NCBI GenBank assembly: GCA_014084085.1
Contig: NPFB01000020.1
Coordinates: 173,466 to 237,465 of the forward strand
Direction: 5' to 3'
DNA length: 64,000 nucleotides
From: Hondaea fermentalgiana
Lineage: Eukaryota; Sar; Bigyra; Thraustochytrida; Thraustochytriidae
Under the pieces are notes generated by a model. It did not search any database. It was not told where the DNA came from and worked only from the letters and a program-made list of their open reading frames with translations. The translations under genes were made by a program, and so were the position numbers. Positions 19,771 through 28,733 of this stretch are shown one piece after another; the stretch's first letter is position 1, and every line of letters starts with the position of its first letter.

Positions 19771-20519
19771 CAAAATACTGCGTTCGGTTCCTTACCCGCT
19801 GTTCACACGTTCAAGAAGAACAAGGACAAGAACTTTACGAGACCGCTTCCAGTTTACAAAAGTTGATTCGTGAGCGACACATGATTTTCGCATTTCTAGC
19901 AGCCTAGGTTACACTTGTTGATAATCTAAGTGCCGTTGCCGTGCTCAAGCATGGTCAAGCAAGCTGAGCCCTGATTCAAGTTGCAAAACCTCATTTCGTG
20001 CGCTTGCACGCCACGTGCCTCCTAGCGTGGTGTGGCGATTAGAAAAAGGAAGCAGCCCATTTCTTTTGCGTCGGAGAAACTGGTTTCAACGCACTTTCGG
20101 CCGCCTCACTAGCCGTGTGAAAATGAAACAGTTTCATAAATGAGTGCAGCGGGGCCTTGTCAAGTTCAAATCACGAGGGAGAGTGATTTCGAGGGAGTAA
20201 AACTTGTGGGGACGGCAAAATAGTCGATGATAAAGTGAAGCTTTCTAGAGCTGGTGTGAAGTGATGGCAGAAGGCACGGGACGGATCTCCTTTTCGAAAA
20301 CTGCAAGAAGCCGACCAAAGTGCGCGTGCAAGGCTGTCACGCTACCTTTTGGCCCGCGATGGCTCGGGCCATGAAATAATCTTGTCCCTTGCTCTGGACA
20401 TGCACGCTCAGTCCTGCGCGCAGTTGTAGGAGCAGTTGAGAACTGAATCGTCTTGGCTACTTGCGCAGTTGCTGCAGCAGTGGCGTGTACTGGTGATTCT
20501 TTTTATTGCGGCTCGACGA

Positions 20520-20720
20520 AATGATTTGTCATTTGGCCCACGTTCCTGACCAGCACGCACGCAAGCAACTTTCTTTCTTTTCGGCTGGACGGAAAAGAGG
20601 CCTCGGTCCTGGCATTTGGCCCACAGGTCTCCGACCAGCACGGGGGCGTTAGGTAACTCCAACGCCGACAACTTTCTCGTGCACGACACATTTAGCACTT
20701 GGCCCACGCTATCGCACAAC
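20520..20720. repeat. degenerate three-copy repeat (about 85 bp period)
   Basis: CATTTGGCCCACGTTCCTGA near 20529, CATTTGGCCCACAGGTCTCC near 20613 and CACTTGGCCCACG near 20697 recur at even spacing; the first two are followed by GACCAGCACG. No frame spans them. Confidence 0.6.
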
Positions 20721-21890
20721 TCGGGAGAACTTCGTGCGCAAGGAGAAAAGAGGAGGTGTTTCCATTTACTTTTTGCAACGTACGTAAATAAAATGAGCCT
20801 CATGCAAGCGGGTGCAGCACTTGAAGTCGCCATCAGGGACAAATTGCCCCGAGGCACGAGGCACAGTGAATCGGCGATGAAAAGGACCAGTTCAGAGAAG
20901 ACTAGTATTCTCTCAAGCACTATGACTCTCTCAAACATTGCTCTCTAGCCATTGAAAATCATGCAGGACGCTTCACCCTTAAAAAACGTTCGTGAATGGC
21001 CGAAAGCAAAGGATCCATTGGTTTACAATGAACGTGCGCTCCTTAATGCTAGCGTGAGCTTTTTTGAATTCGCATTCTTGTAATCAAAATCCTCCCGAGG
21101 CGACAAATAACTGCTTGTTTCAAGGCGTCGTCGCTCCCCTCAGCGTCATAGCGCTGCGATTGAAATCGGGTGGGTCACTTTCTGCGCTTTGCCATCCATA
21201 GATAAAAGCACGCAGAACGCGCGCGCCGTTCTTGCGCCTGGTTTGATCTCACATTCTTGTAATTGCAGTTCTTGTGCAAGATCAGCCTGGCCCAGGTCAC
21301 CTTTTTTCTTGTCAGTGAATGCCAATATGAGCAAGCAAAGTGAGTTGCTCCCTTCACTCCGATGAAGGTGCAATTTTTTACCTTTCCTCGCGACCGGGCC
21401 TTCACGCGGCCTTCGGCGCTTTCCACCTCAACACCGTCCGACGATAGCTTCTTCCACTCTGAAAATGACGGCTTGCGCTAGGTTATTTCCTAGGACGTCG
21501 CAGAAACTGCTCGCAGAAACTGCGCTCAGCAAAGCGAGTCTTTTAACGAAACGCAAACAGATGTCGGATGCAATAAATTATCCTGCTTCTGACGCTGCTG
21601 CTCCTGCCTGAATGCGCAACGTGGAAGAAAAGCGTCGCATACGTCGTGGCGCACGCGCCGCTTCCCTTCTGGCCGAGGGCAAGGGCAGGCGAAGCCCTGG
21701 TCGCAATAAATGGGACGGGGGAGGGGGAGTGGCCAACCAGCCAGTCAGCCAGCCACCGTGGATTGAACCGTGCCAGCCTCACTGTCGGTGCTGTCCTGAC
21801 TGGCGCTCGATCGCATTCGATCGTTTCTCCATTCATTCGCTCGAGCTCGGCCGGTCGCTGCCGCTCGCTGTCGCTCGTGCGGGCGCTTGA

Positions 21891-21959
21891 TCATCCATTC
21901 ATTCGCCTTCCTGTATCCATGCAACCATGCATCCATCCATGCATCCATCCATTCATTCG
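21891..21959. repeat. (ATCC)n-rich stretch
   Basis: Interrupted CATCCATT / CATCCATG units in the spacer upstream of transporter D. Confidence 0.85.
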
Positions 21960-23133
21960 CAGCTTCGGATTGAAGACGAAGGCCAATGACCCGGCGACGC
22001 AATCAGCCAGACTTCTGGTCCTGAACTGAGCGGACCGTTTCTTTCTCCCGGCAGCTCAGGCGTTGGTTATGGCACGCGCAACGCGCGCAATCTTTTCTGC
22101 AACCATGGGCCGGAACCAAGATACGGCTGGGCAGAGCTGCAGAGGGCAAGCAAGCTCCGAAGCCGCTCAGAAAAGCGAAGAATCACCTACCCCGGCCGGC
22201 AGATAGCTGCTTCGCCCCGCTGCCTTGCCTATTCTCCGCTGCCTCCGCTGCTGCTTGCTGTTTGCTCGCTCGCGCATCGAGTGAGAGAGAGGAGAGAGGA
22301 GACGGAGACCGACGCTCTCCGTCCCCATCAGAGTGCAAGACGCGCGGAGACCCCTGCCGTCAGTCCCCTCCTCACGGCCCCGTGTTTGGCGCCATTTTTC
22401 GTTCTTTCCCCCTTCCTCCACAGCCTTTCCGCCGCAGCGTGGGGCGGATGGAAGGCGCGGCCGTCGACTCGTTCGTGTGAAGACGGGGGTGTACCGAGGG
22501 CGCTCCTGCGTGGCAGCGATGAAAAGGAATAGGGGCCCGTCCGCGCCGGAGCGGTGTTCCCAGTAGCCTTTGCGTCGCTGGGAAAAGCAGAAGCTGCAGC
22601 AGCAGCTGGCTGCTGCACGTGGATGAGATGCGGCAGTCGCGGATGGATGAGTTGACGGCTCCACCGCCGCAGCCGCGAGCGCGATCCTGGACCCGGCGAC
22701 GGAGAGGGCGGGCGGCCCGGAGCCTCCCGGAGACGAGGGCGTCGCCGCCTGCCGCTGCAGATCCCGCGTGCTCGGCGCTGAGACATTCACAGTCGATGCG
22801 GCCTGCCCGCTCCCGCAGAGCATCCTCCCCAGCCCTACCGCAGCGGCCCTTCAGCCTGATCCCGTCTGGTCCCTCCCGTCCCCGATGGTGTGGAGGGAGG
22901 GAGAAAAAGAAATCGCGGCGGATCTAGGATGCGGGCGCCCCGCCGAGCCGCCGCGGCTGGATGCCGGGGGATTGACCAGCAGCTGGCTACTTAGCAATCG
23001 TCGGTCACTGTCGTCGCCAGCGGCTGTCGTCGGCCGCGGCCAGTGCAGCACGGCAGGCGCCAGCCTCTGCGCCGCGCCGGGGACTTTGGGGCCAAGCCAG
23101 CACAAGCAACAAGAAAGCAAGCAGTCAAGCAGT

Positions 23134-23170
<37 letters not shown>
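23134..23170. repeat. (AAGC)n tetranucleotide repeat
   Basis: Perfect AAGC units preceded by imperfect AAGC/AGTC units from about 23103. Confidence 0.95.
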
Positions 23171-23171
<1 letters not shown>

Positions 23172-23913
23172 CCGCAGGCAAATAAAAGAAAGCGATCGCG
23201 CGGGAGAGAGAGGGCGAGCGCGGCCGAGCAGAGGGGCTGGCTGCTGGCCACGCGGACTGTGGGCGGCGCCGGGTTCACTTTTCGCCGGTGGCATACGGAA
23301 GGAAGGGAGTGAGTGAGGAAGAAAGGAAGCAAGGGAGGGAGGAAGGAGGGTGTAGGGAGTGCTAGCCTAGCTGCCAGCTGCTGGCATTGCCTGGAGCGCG
23401 TGCATCCGAAGGCGGCGCAAGCAGCTGCAGCGAGACGCACGGATGCGCGCACGGACGCAGGCACGGACGGATGGACGGGCGGATGGACGGCGCGATGCGG
23501 CTTGACGGAGAGAAGTTTTGTGGAAGGCCCGATGATGGATGCGAAGAGCGTGGCGGGTCTGGGATCTCGAGGCCACGAGCCCGAGATCCCAGCAGCTGCC
23601 TGCTTGGCTGCTGGCCCGCTTGCCTGCCTGCCTGCACGCACGCATGCATGTATGTACCAGGGACGCAGAGTGCTGGCGAGGGATGCAACTGCGCTGCATG
23701 CCTGCAGCGCCGGGTCGAGATCCGTCCGCACCGGCACTTCGCGGCCCGCTCCTCACGAGCGCAGCGGTTGTGCCGGTGCTGTCGCGGCTGCTTGTTGCAC
23801 GGGCCGAGTTTTAATTTTGGCACATTGGCGCTGGCCGCGCGCAAGTGCCAAGAGTTGCAGCAACTTCGGAAGGAAGCAAGCCCCTCTGCTCCCTCCACTC
23901 ACATCTGATTCTT

Positions 23914-24099
23914 AGAGTCCCAAGAGAGGGCTGCAGGGACACCCATGGGGAGAGCCCTCTAGCATTTTCTCGCAAACGCCCTCTCGTCAGGCATTCTTCA
24001 GGTACCAGAGTCCCAAGAGAGGGCGCGAGAGACATCCAGCGAGTGCACCCTCTGGTCCTCTCAAAAACGCCCTCGCGGCTCAGCCGCAGGCTCCTCAAA
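23914..24099. repeat. two 93-bp direct repeats upstream of transporter D
   Basis: AGAGTCCCAAGAGAGGGC begins at 23914 and again at 24007, exactly 93 bases later, and the two units stay alignable to CGCCCTC near their ends. Each unit contains an inverted repeat of AGAGGG with CCCTCT about 20 bases apart, which could form a hairpin. They end about 175 bases before the ATG of transporter D, so they may be a promoter or leader element. Confidence 0.8.
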
Positions 24100-24272
24100 C
24101 AGACTACAGCATATGAACCTTGAACCGTCTGCCAAGCCTCAACTGCTCGCGTAGCGCCGTGCCGCGCACATCTGCAAAGCAAAACCCGAACTGCAAAGCA
24201 GCAGCAAACCCTCAAGAGCAAAACAAGGCGGGTCTCATTAACCAAGAACAAGCGCAGCAGCAGCAGTCAACC

Positions 24273-26048
24273 ATGTTGCCGCAAAATCAAACCATGTCCC
24301 GCGAGATGGAGCAAGGCGCTGTCGAGCCCGAGTCGGCGAGCTCGATGCAGACCTCGTTCCAGCAGCTCGATAAGGACACGGAGGCAGGCCAGGCCGAAGA
24401 AACACCCTCGAAGCCCGCCACGAGCTACGGGCGTCCCAAGAAGGAGGTTGTGGCCAAGCGCCAGGATGCCGACTGCTGGGAAACCTACACGCATGGCTAC
24501 TGGAAACAGTTCACGACCATGCAAAAGATTGGCTTCGTGCTCGGCCCTCTCCTGTCCATCATCTTTTGCTTTGTGGAGATCTCCGACGAACACCCCAAGG
24601 CCAACGATGCTCTCGCAGGCACCATCTTCATCGTCGTCATGTGGATCTGTGAAACTTGCCCCATCACCGTTACCACGCTCATGCCCCTTGTGCTCTACCC
24701 TCTCGGAAGCGTCGAGCGCGCCGGCACGCTCGCCCATCAGTACCTGAACCATACCTCGTTCCTCACGCTCGGCGCCTTCTTTGTCGTCATGGCCATCGAG
24801 GACGCCATGGCCCACAAACGTTTCGCGCTTTGGGCCCTTCGGTACTGCGGCACGAATCCCAAGATTGTGCTGCTCGGCTTCATGGTCATCACGGCCATCG
24901 TTTCTATGTTTGCCAGCAACACGTCTTCGACTTTGCTCATGCTCCCCGTCATTCAAGGTTTTCTTGAGGGCCGCATCGACTCGCCCGATGGCCGCCGCTT
25001 CGAAAAGGCTGCGCTTCTCGGCGTTGCCCTCGCTGCCACCTGCGGTGGCTGCGGTACGCTCATCGGCACTGGCGCCAACCTTGCCTTTTCCCTTCTCGTC
25101 ACCGGCACCTTTCCCCAAGTTACCGTGAACTTTCAGACCTGGATGGGATTTGCTATGCCCATTGCCATTATCATGGTTGCCACCGCATGGGCTTCGCTCA
25201 CCTTCATCTACCTTCGTGGCATCAACCTCAACCTCAACACCGCCAATCTGCAGCGCGAGCGCGAGGAGCTTGGCCCCGTTTCGCGCGACGAAAAGGTACT
25301 CGGCCTCGTCCTCTTTCTCATGGTGGCCGTTTGGCTCGTCACTCCCTATGCGATTGAGCCGTACCTTGGCTACTGCAGTGATGAGCAGTACACGAACAAG
25401 TACGACTGCGACGCCGCGGACCCTGCCAATGACTGGGACGAGTACGTGGATGACAGTGTCGTTGCCATCATCGGCGCCATTGCTCTCTTTTGGATCCCCA
25501 GCTCCCAGCGCCCTGGCGAAATGCTTCTCGACGAGTCCTGCTTCAAGCGTCTGCCCTGGGGTGTCATTCTGCTTCTTGGCGCTGGTTTTGCTATGGCCAC
25601 TGCCATTGCTTCGAGCGGTCTCTCGGCGGAGGTCAGCTACGTCATTGCTTCTGCGACCGAGTTTTCTGATGTTGCTCTCGTGGCCATTGTTGTCGTTCTC
25701 GTGGCAGTTATCACTGAGCTCATCTCCAACGTCGCTTCTGTCACCATCTTTAGCCCCATCCTCTTTCAGTTGGCCATCGAGAAGCGAATCAACCCGCTCC
25801 TGCTCGCTCTTCCCGCCACGATCGCCGCCTCGCTGGCCTTCCTGCTCCCGACGTCGACTCCGCCCATGGCCATTGCCTTCGCCACGGGCCGTGTCACCTT
25901 TTACGACATGATCAAGGGCGGTATGGCCCTCAAGATTGTTGGTATGATTCTTGCCATTGCCTTTCCCTTCATCACCGGAACTGTCTTTGGCGACCTTACC
26001 GAATTTCCAGAGTGGGCCGCAAACTCGGCTCTCTCAGGATCACGTTAA
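24273..26048 (+). CDS. SLC13/DASS-type divalent anion:Na+ symporter, paralogue D
   Basis: A 591-residue carrier of the SLC13/DASS family, last in the array. The frame is open upstream, but the ATG at 24273 is the first ATG in it and gives the MLPQ start with REMEQGAVEPES at residues 10-21, matching the other copies. A short upstream frame (ATG at 24113, 13 codons) could act on translation if it lies in the leader. SNTSST, GTLIGTGANL, SNVAS and STPPMA are present and the loop has C-x10-C. The hydrophobic core is nearly the same as copy C in blocks, pointing to recent duplication or gene conversion. The likely place of action is the plasma membrane or an organelle membrane; there is no clear targeting signal. 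Substrate is unknown. Confidence 0.92.
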   Translation: MLPQNQTMSREMEQGAVEPESASSMQTSFQQLDKDTEAGQAEETPSKPATSYGRPKKEVVAKRQDADCWETYTHGYWKQFTTMQKIGFVLGPLLSIIFCFVEISDEHPKANDALAGTIFIVVMWICETCPITVTTLMPLVLYPLGSVERAGTLAHQYLNHTSFLTLGAFFVVMAIEDAMAHKRFALWALRYCGTNPKIVLLGFMVITAIVSMFASNTSSTLLMLPVIQGFLEGRIDSPDGRRFEKAALLGVALAATCGGCGTLIGTGANLAFSLLVTGTFPQVTVNFQTWMGFAMPIAIIMVATAWASLTFIYLRGINLNLNTANLQREREELGPVSRDEKVLGLVLFLMVAVWLVTPYAIEPYLGYCSDEQYTNKYDCDAADPANDWDEYVDDSVVAIIGAIALFWIPSSQRPGEMLLDESCFKRLPWGVILLLGAGFAMATAIASSGLSAEVSYVIASATEFSDVALVAIVVVLVAVITELISNVASVTIFSPILFQLAIEKRINPLLLALPATIAASLAFLLPTSTPPMAIAFATGRVTFYDMIKGGMALKIVGMILAIAFPFITGTVFGDLTEFPEWAANSALSGSR

Positions 26049-26300
26049 AAGTCAAGCTCAGGCTCCTCATGTTCTCAAAAACTATTTTATGACTTCTTTT
26101 CTTCATCCATTTCGCGACCGATCCGGCTTGCAACCCAGCAACTTGAAGCTGCTGCTGGCTCCCAAGTCCGTCAGCAACTATTTGCTGGAACTTTGGGAAC
26201 TTTAAACGGATCTTGTGATTTGCCCGACTAGGCCTTTTTTTTCGTTTTACAAGAAAGAAAGAAAATAGGGAAGGGCGACCCTCAAGCCAGTAGATATAGA

Positions 26301-28433
26301 ATGGCGACGGTCATCCTGGCAAGTCCCGCGGCAGAGCGAAGCGTTCGCGAAGATGACGCTGCGAAAAGTCCTGTGCTGCGAGCTATGCTCCAAAGTGGTA
26401 TGCGTGAGAGCCACGAACGGAAAATCTCTCTGCCATGGCTCAAAAACGCGAGGTCGCTTCGCGCTGTGGCGCGCTGGCTTGCACAAGACCGCCCCGATAT
26501 CGATCAAGACACCCCGTGTGATGTCCTTATGGATCTCGTTCACGCATCAGATTTCCTCCTCCTCGATGAGCTTATGACCCGAGCTGCACGTCTGCTTGCC
26601 GCGCAAGCGCACATATTAGCCGGGTCGAACCGCCTTGCCACACTTGGGCGTCGCGCAACGCTCTGCGTCCTGCTTCACGCCCCACCGTCGCAACTCTTAC
26701 TTTTCGAAGAGTTCCTCGACCATAGCCCCTTTTGGACATCGCGCGAGAGACGTCAGGTCTTGCGCCACGCGTGGCAGCATTCTAATGTCAGTCGCGAGAG
26801 CTTACTTGTCCACAAATTGCAGCGCGACCTGCAAGCAAATTCTCATGGAACCCCTTTTGTGCGCACTCAGCTTGCGCATCTCAAGGAACTTTGTCTGCGT
26901 CGCACCAGACTCTCGGGCGACCGCGTTTCACAAATCTTGTCTCAGGCTAGCAAATGCAAAGCACTCGATCTTTCGAGCAACGAGTGGAATGCTGCCGATC
27001 TCATGCGTGTGCTGCCGTTCATTTTTCGTCTCGCAGACCCGATAGGGAGAAATGCGTCTTCCGCAAAAAAGCATCTTAGACATGCGCGGCGACCCACTCC
27101 ACCGCTTTCCCGGACTTCCACCACATCTATGATCACAGACAGGGCTGGTGCCATCGTTTGCCAACAGCACTCGCCTCGGGCTCGTCGCTCTCCACTTCGA
27201 TCCACCATTCCGTCTTCGCCAATCACTCTTCGCTTGGCGAATGTTGGTGTTGGTCATCGCGGCATTCAGGCTCTTTGCGAATTTGCAGCCTGTGTCCGTG
27301 GCGCAGAACCGGCACTCGCATCGCAGACACAATATTGTGAGCGACTGGATCTCAGCGACAACCCTGGCATGGGAGACATTGCTGTATGCAAGCTCGCAGA
27401 AAGTATGAGCGAAGCATCTGTTCGCATTGCGGACCTCTGCTTGGATCGTAACGCCCGTCTCGACGATAGGGCTCTTTGTGCGCTTGCCAAGGCCATACGG
27501 AGCACAAACTGTGCTGGGCTCGAGCTCGAGAAGCTTTCTCTGCAGCATCTTCAAGGCTGTGATATGAATGCCTTCCTCATTCGATTATATGGTCCGTGCG
27601 CGCCATCTGAGCAGACGCCGAACTTGATTGTCCTCGACGTCGCGTACGCGGATTCCTGTCTGAATACAGCAGCAATGGAGAGTCTCTTTGCCAAACCCAG
27701 CATTCGATTGCAAAAGCTCGTCATGAGTGGAAATCGTCTCGATGCACAAGCAGGAGCTAGTCTTTGCCAAGCACTCGCAAGTGACAAGGCGCCCGCCTTG
27801 CGATCTCTCGAGCTCGCGAGCATGCATTTATCCCGTAGCACGATCGACCAGCTGTGTGCAACGTCCTTTGCGATCGAGCACCTCGACGTTGCTCGAAACG
27901 CAATGTCTTGCGCCGCAACAGCACGTTTCTCACAATTTTTGTCGATTTGCCCAACGTTGCGCTCGTTGAATGTCTCGGGAAATGCCCTTAATGTCTATGT
28001 TGCAGCAGCTCTTGCCGCGGCTCTAGGTCGGGGCCATGCCAGTAAACTCGAGGTTCTTTCGATGGACGCAACCCTGGACCACCATGTGCACCAGGAGCGG
28101 ATGGGTCCACACGGCTGCGTTGCGTTGTGTCGCGGGGTTCGAGCTGCAAAAGCAACCTTGCGGCTTACCACCCTTAGTCTCGCCTCCCAAGGTATTCTGT
28201 GCCGCGGGGCAATTTTATTAGCATCAGTCATCCCCTCACTGCCGCACTTACAGATCCTCAATTTGCGTGAGAATGCGATTGCGGACGAGGGTGCTGAGGC
28301 ACTCAAGACGCAGGCGGCCGCTCCTCCCCGCCATGACCTTCACCATCATCACGTGTTGCAAGTTTGCCTTGTCGGCAACCTTCTCACTCCATGCGCCCAA
28401 GCAAGACTCGCCAGCCCCAGCTTCCTCACATAG
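26301..28433 (+). CDS. BTB/Skp1-like domain plus leucine-rich-repeat protein
   Basis: A 710-residue protein. The first 110 residues resemble a BTB/Skp1 fold: SPVLRAML, a short ISLPWL strand, LRAVARWL and ASDFLLLDELMTRAARLLA. From about residue 190 to the end there are repeats of the ribonuclease-inhibitor type, with LKELCLRRT, CKALDLSSNEW, CERLDLSDNPGMG, LQKLVMSGNRLDAQAG, LRSLNVSGNALN and LQILNLRENAIADEGA. Such proteins act as protein-binding scaffolds, in some families as adaptors for cullin ubiquitin ligases; that role is inferred from the domain pair. The ATG at 26301 follows an AT-rich leader and is preceded by in-frame stops. It converges with the minus-strand tRNA-Ile, whose terminator lies about 65 bases past the stop codon. 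The LRR part is firm; the BTB-like part is moderate. Confidence 0.8.
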   Translation: MATVILASPAAERSVREDDAAKSPVLRAMLQSGMRESHERKISLPWLKNARSLRAVARWLAQDRPDIDQDTPCDVLMDLVHASDFLLLDELMTRAARLLAAQAHILAGSNRLATLGRRATLCVLLHAPPSQLLLFEEFLDHSPFWTSRERRQVLRHAWQHSNVSRESLLVHKLQRDLQANSHGTPFVRTQLAHLKELCLRRTRLSGDRVSQILSQASKCKALDLSSNEWNAADLMRVLPFIFRLADPIGRNASSAKKHLRHARRPTPPLSRTSTTSMITDRAGAIVCQQHSPRARRSPLRSTIPSSPITLRLANVGVGHRGIQALCEFAACVRGAEPALASQTQYCERLDLSDNPGMGDIAVCKLAESMSEASVRIADLCLDRNARLDDRALCALAKAIRSTNCAGLELEKLSLQHLQGCDMNAFLIRLYGPCAPSEQTPNLIVLDVAYADSCLNTAAMESLFAKPSIRLQKLVMSGNRLDAQAGASLCQALASDKAPALRSLELASMHLSRSTIDQLCATSFAIEHLDVARNAMSCAATARFSQFLSICPTLRSLNVSGNALNVYVAAALAAALGRGHASKLEVLSMDATLDHHVHQERMGPHGCVALCRGVRAAKATLRLTTLSLASQGILCRGAILLASVIPSLPHLQILNLRENAIADEGAEALKTQAAAPPRHDLHHHHVLQVCLVGNLLTPCAQARLASPSFLT

Positions 28434-28498
28434 TAAACAGTAAAAAGCAAGTTGCGATGTCCAACACACTTTCAAGAAGAAAAGAGAAGAAGAAGGGG

Positions 28499-28511
28499 AG
28501 AAAAAAAAAAA
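28499..28511 (-). terminator. Pol III poly-T terminator of minus-strand tRNA-Ile
   Basis: A run of A on the plus strand is a T run just after the 3' end of the tRNA on the minus strand. Confidence 0.75.
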
Positions 28512-28514
28512 CAG

Positions 28515-28589
28515 TAGTCCCAGGGGGGGTCGAACCCCCGACCTTGGAGTTATTAGCTCCACGCTCTAACCAAGCTGAGCTATAGGACC
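28515..28589 (-). tRNA. tRNA-Ile (anticodon AAU)
   Basis: Same sequence as the copy at 1392, on the opposite strand, with anticodon loop CTAATAA and T-loop TTCGACC. The first acceptor pair is again G1:U72. It stands alone between a leucine-rich-repeat gene (convergent) and the Myb/SANT-like gene (divergent, 145 bases away). Confidence 0.95.
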
Positions 28590-28733
28590 GATTGTTGTGA
28601 GGGAAGGATTCGCAGCGCATATATCGCTAAGATACGACTGCCCGTTAGGTCCGCAAGAGGCGAAAAGCAATCGTCCAAGGCGTCAGAGAGAGAGTGGGGA
28701 CCTTGCGCGCCAGCAGCGCGGCGCGGCACGGGC

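Larger units (their letters stand above)
18578..24272. other. intergenic region between transporters C and D
   Basis: 5.7 kb with no supported gene. The first 3 kb (18.6-21.5 kb) is less GC-rich and contains decayed repeats near 19.0-19.8 and 20.5 kb. A short frame at 18805-19068 begins with ATG and reads as a charged, helix-like peptide but has no family likeness. From 21.6 to 23.8 kb the sequence is GC-rich with ATCC and AAGC runs. A 93-bp tandem repeat lies just upstream of transporter D. Confidence 0.5.

Noticed and set aside
20408..20938. 176-codon minus-strand frame between transporters C and D
   Set aside because: No domain, lies over a degenerate repeat, and codon use differs from the clear genes.
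22167..23915. Overlapping long frames on both strands upstream of transporter D
   Set aside because: Composed of low-complexity sequence over AAGC and CGG-rich repeats, with no family resemblance and no consistent strand.
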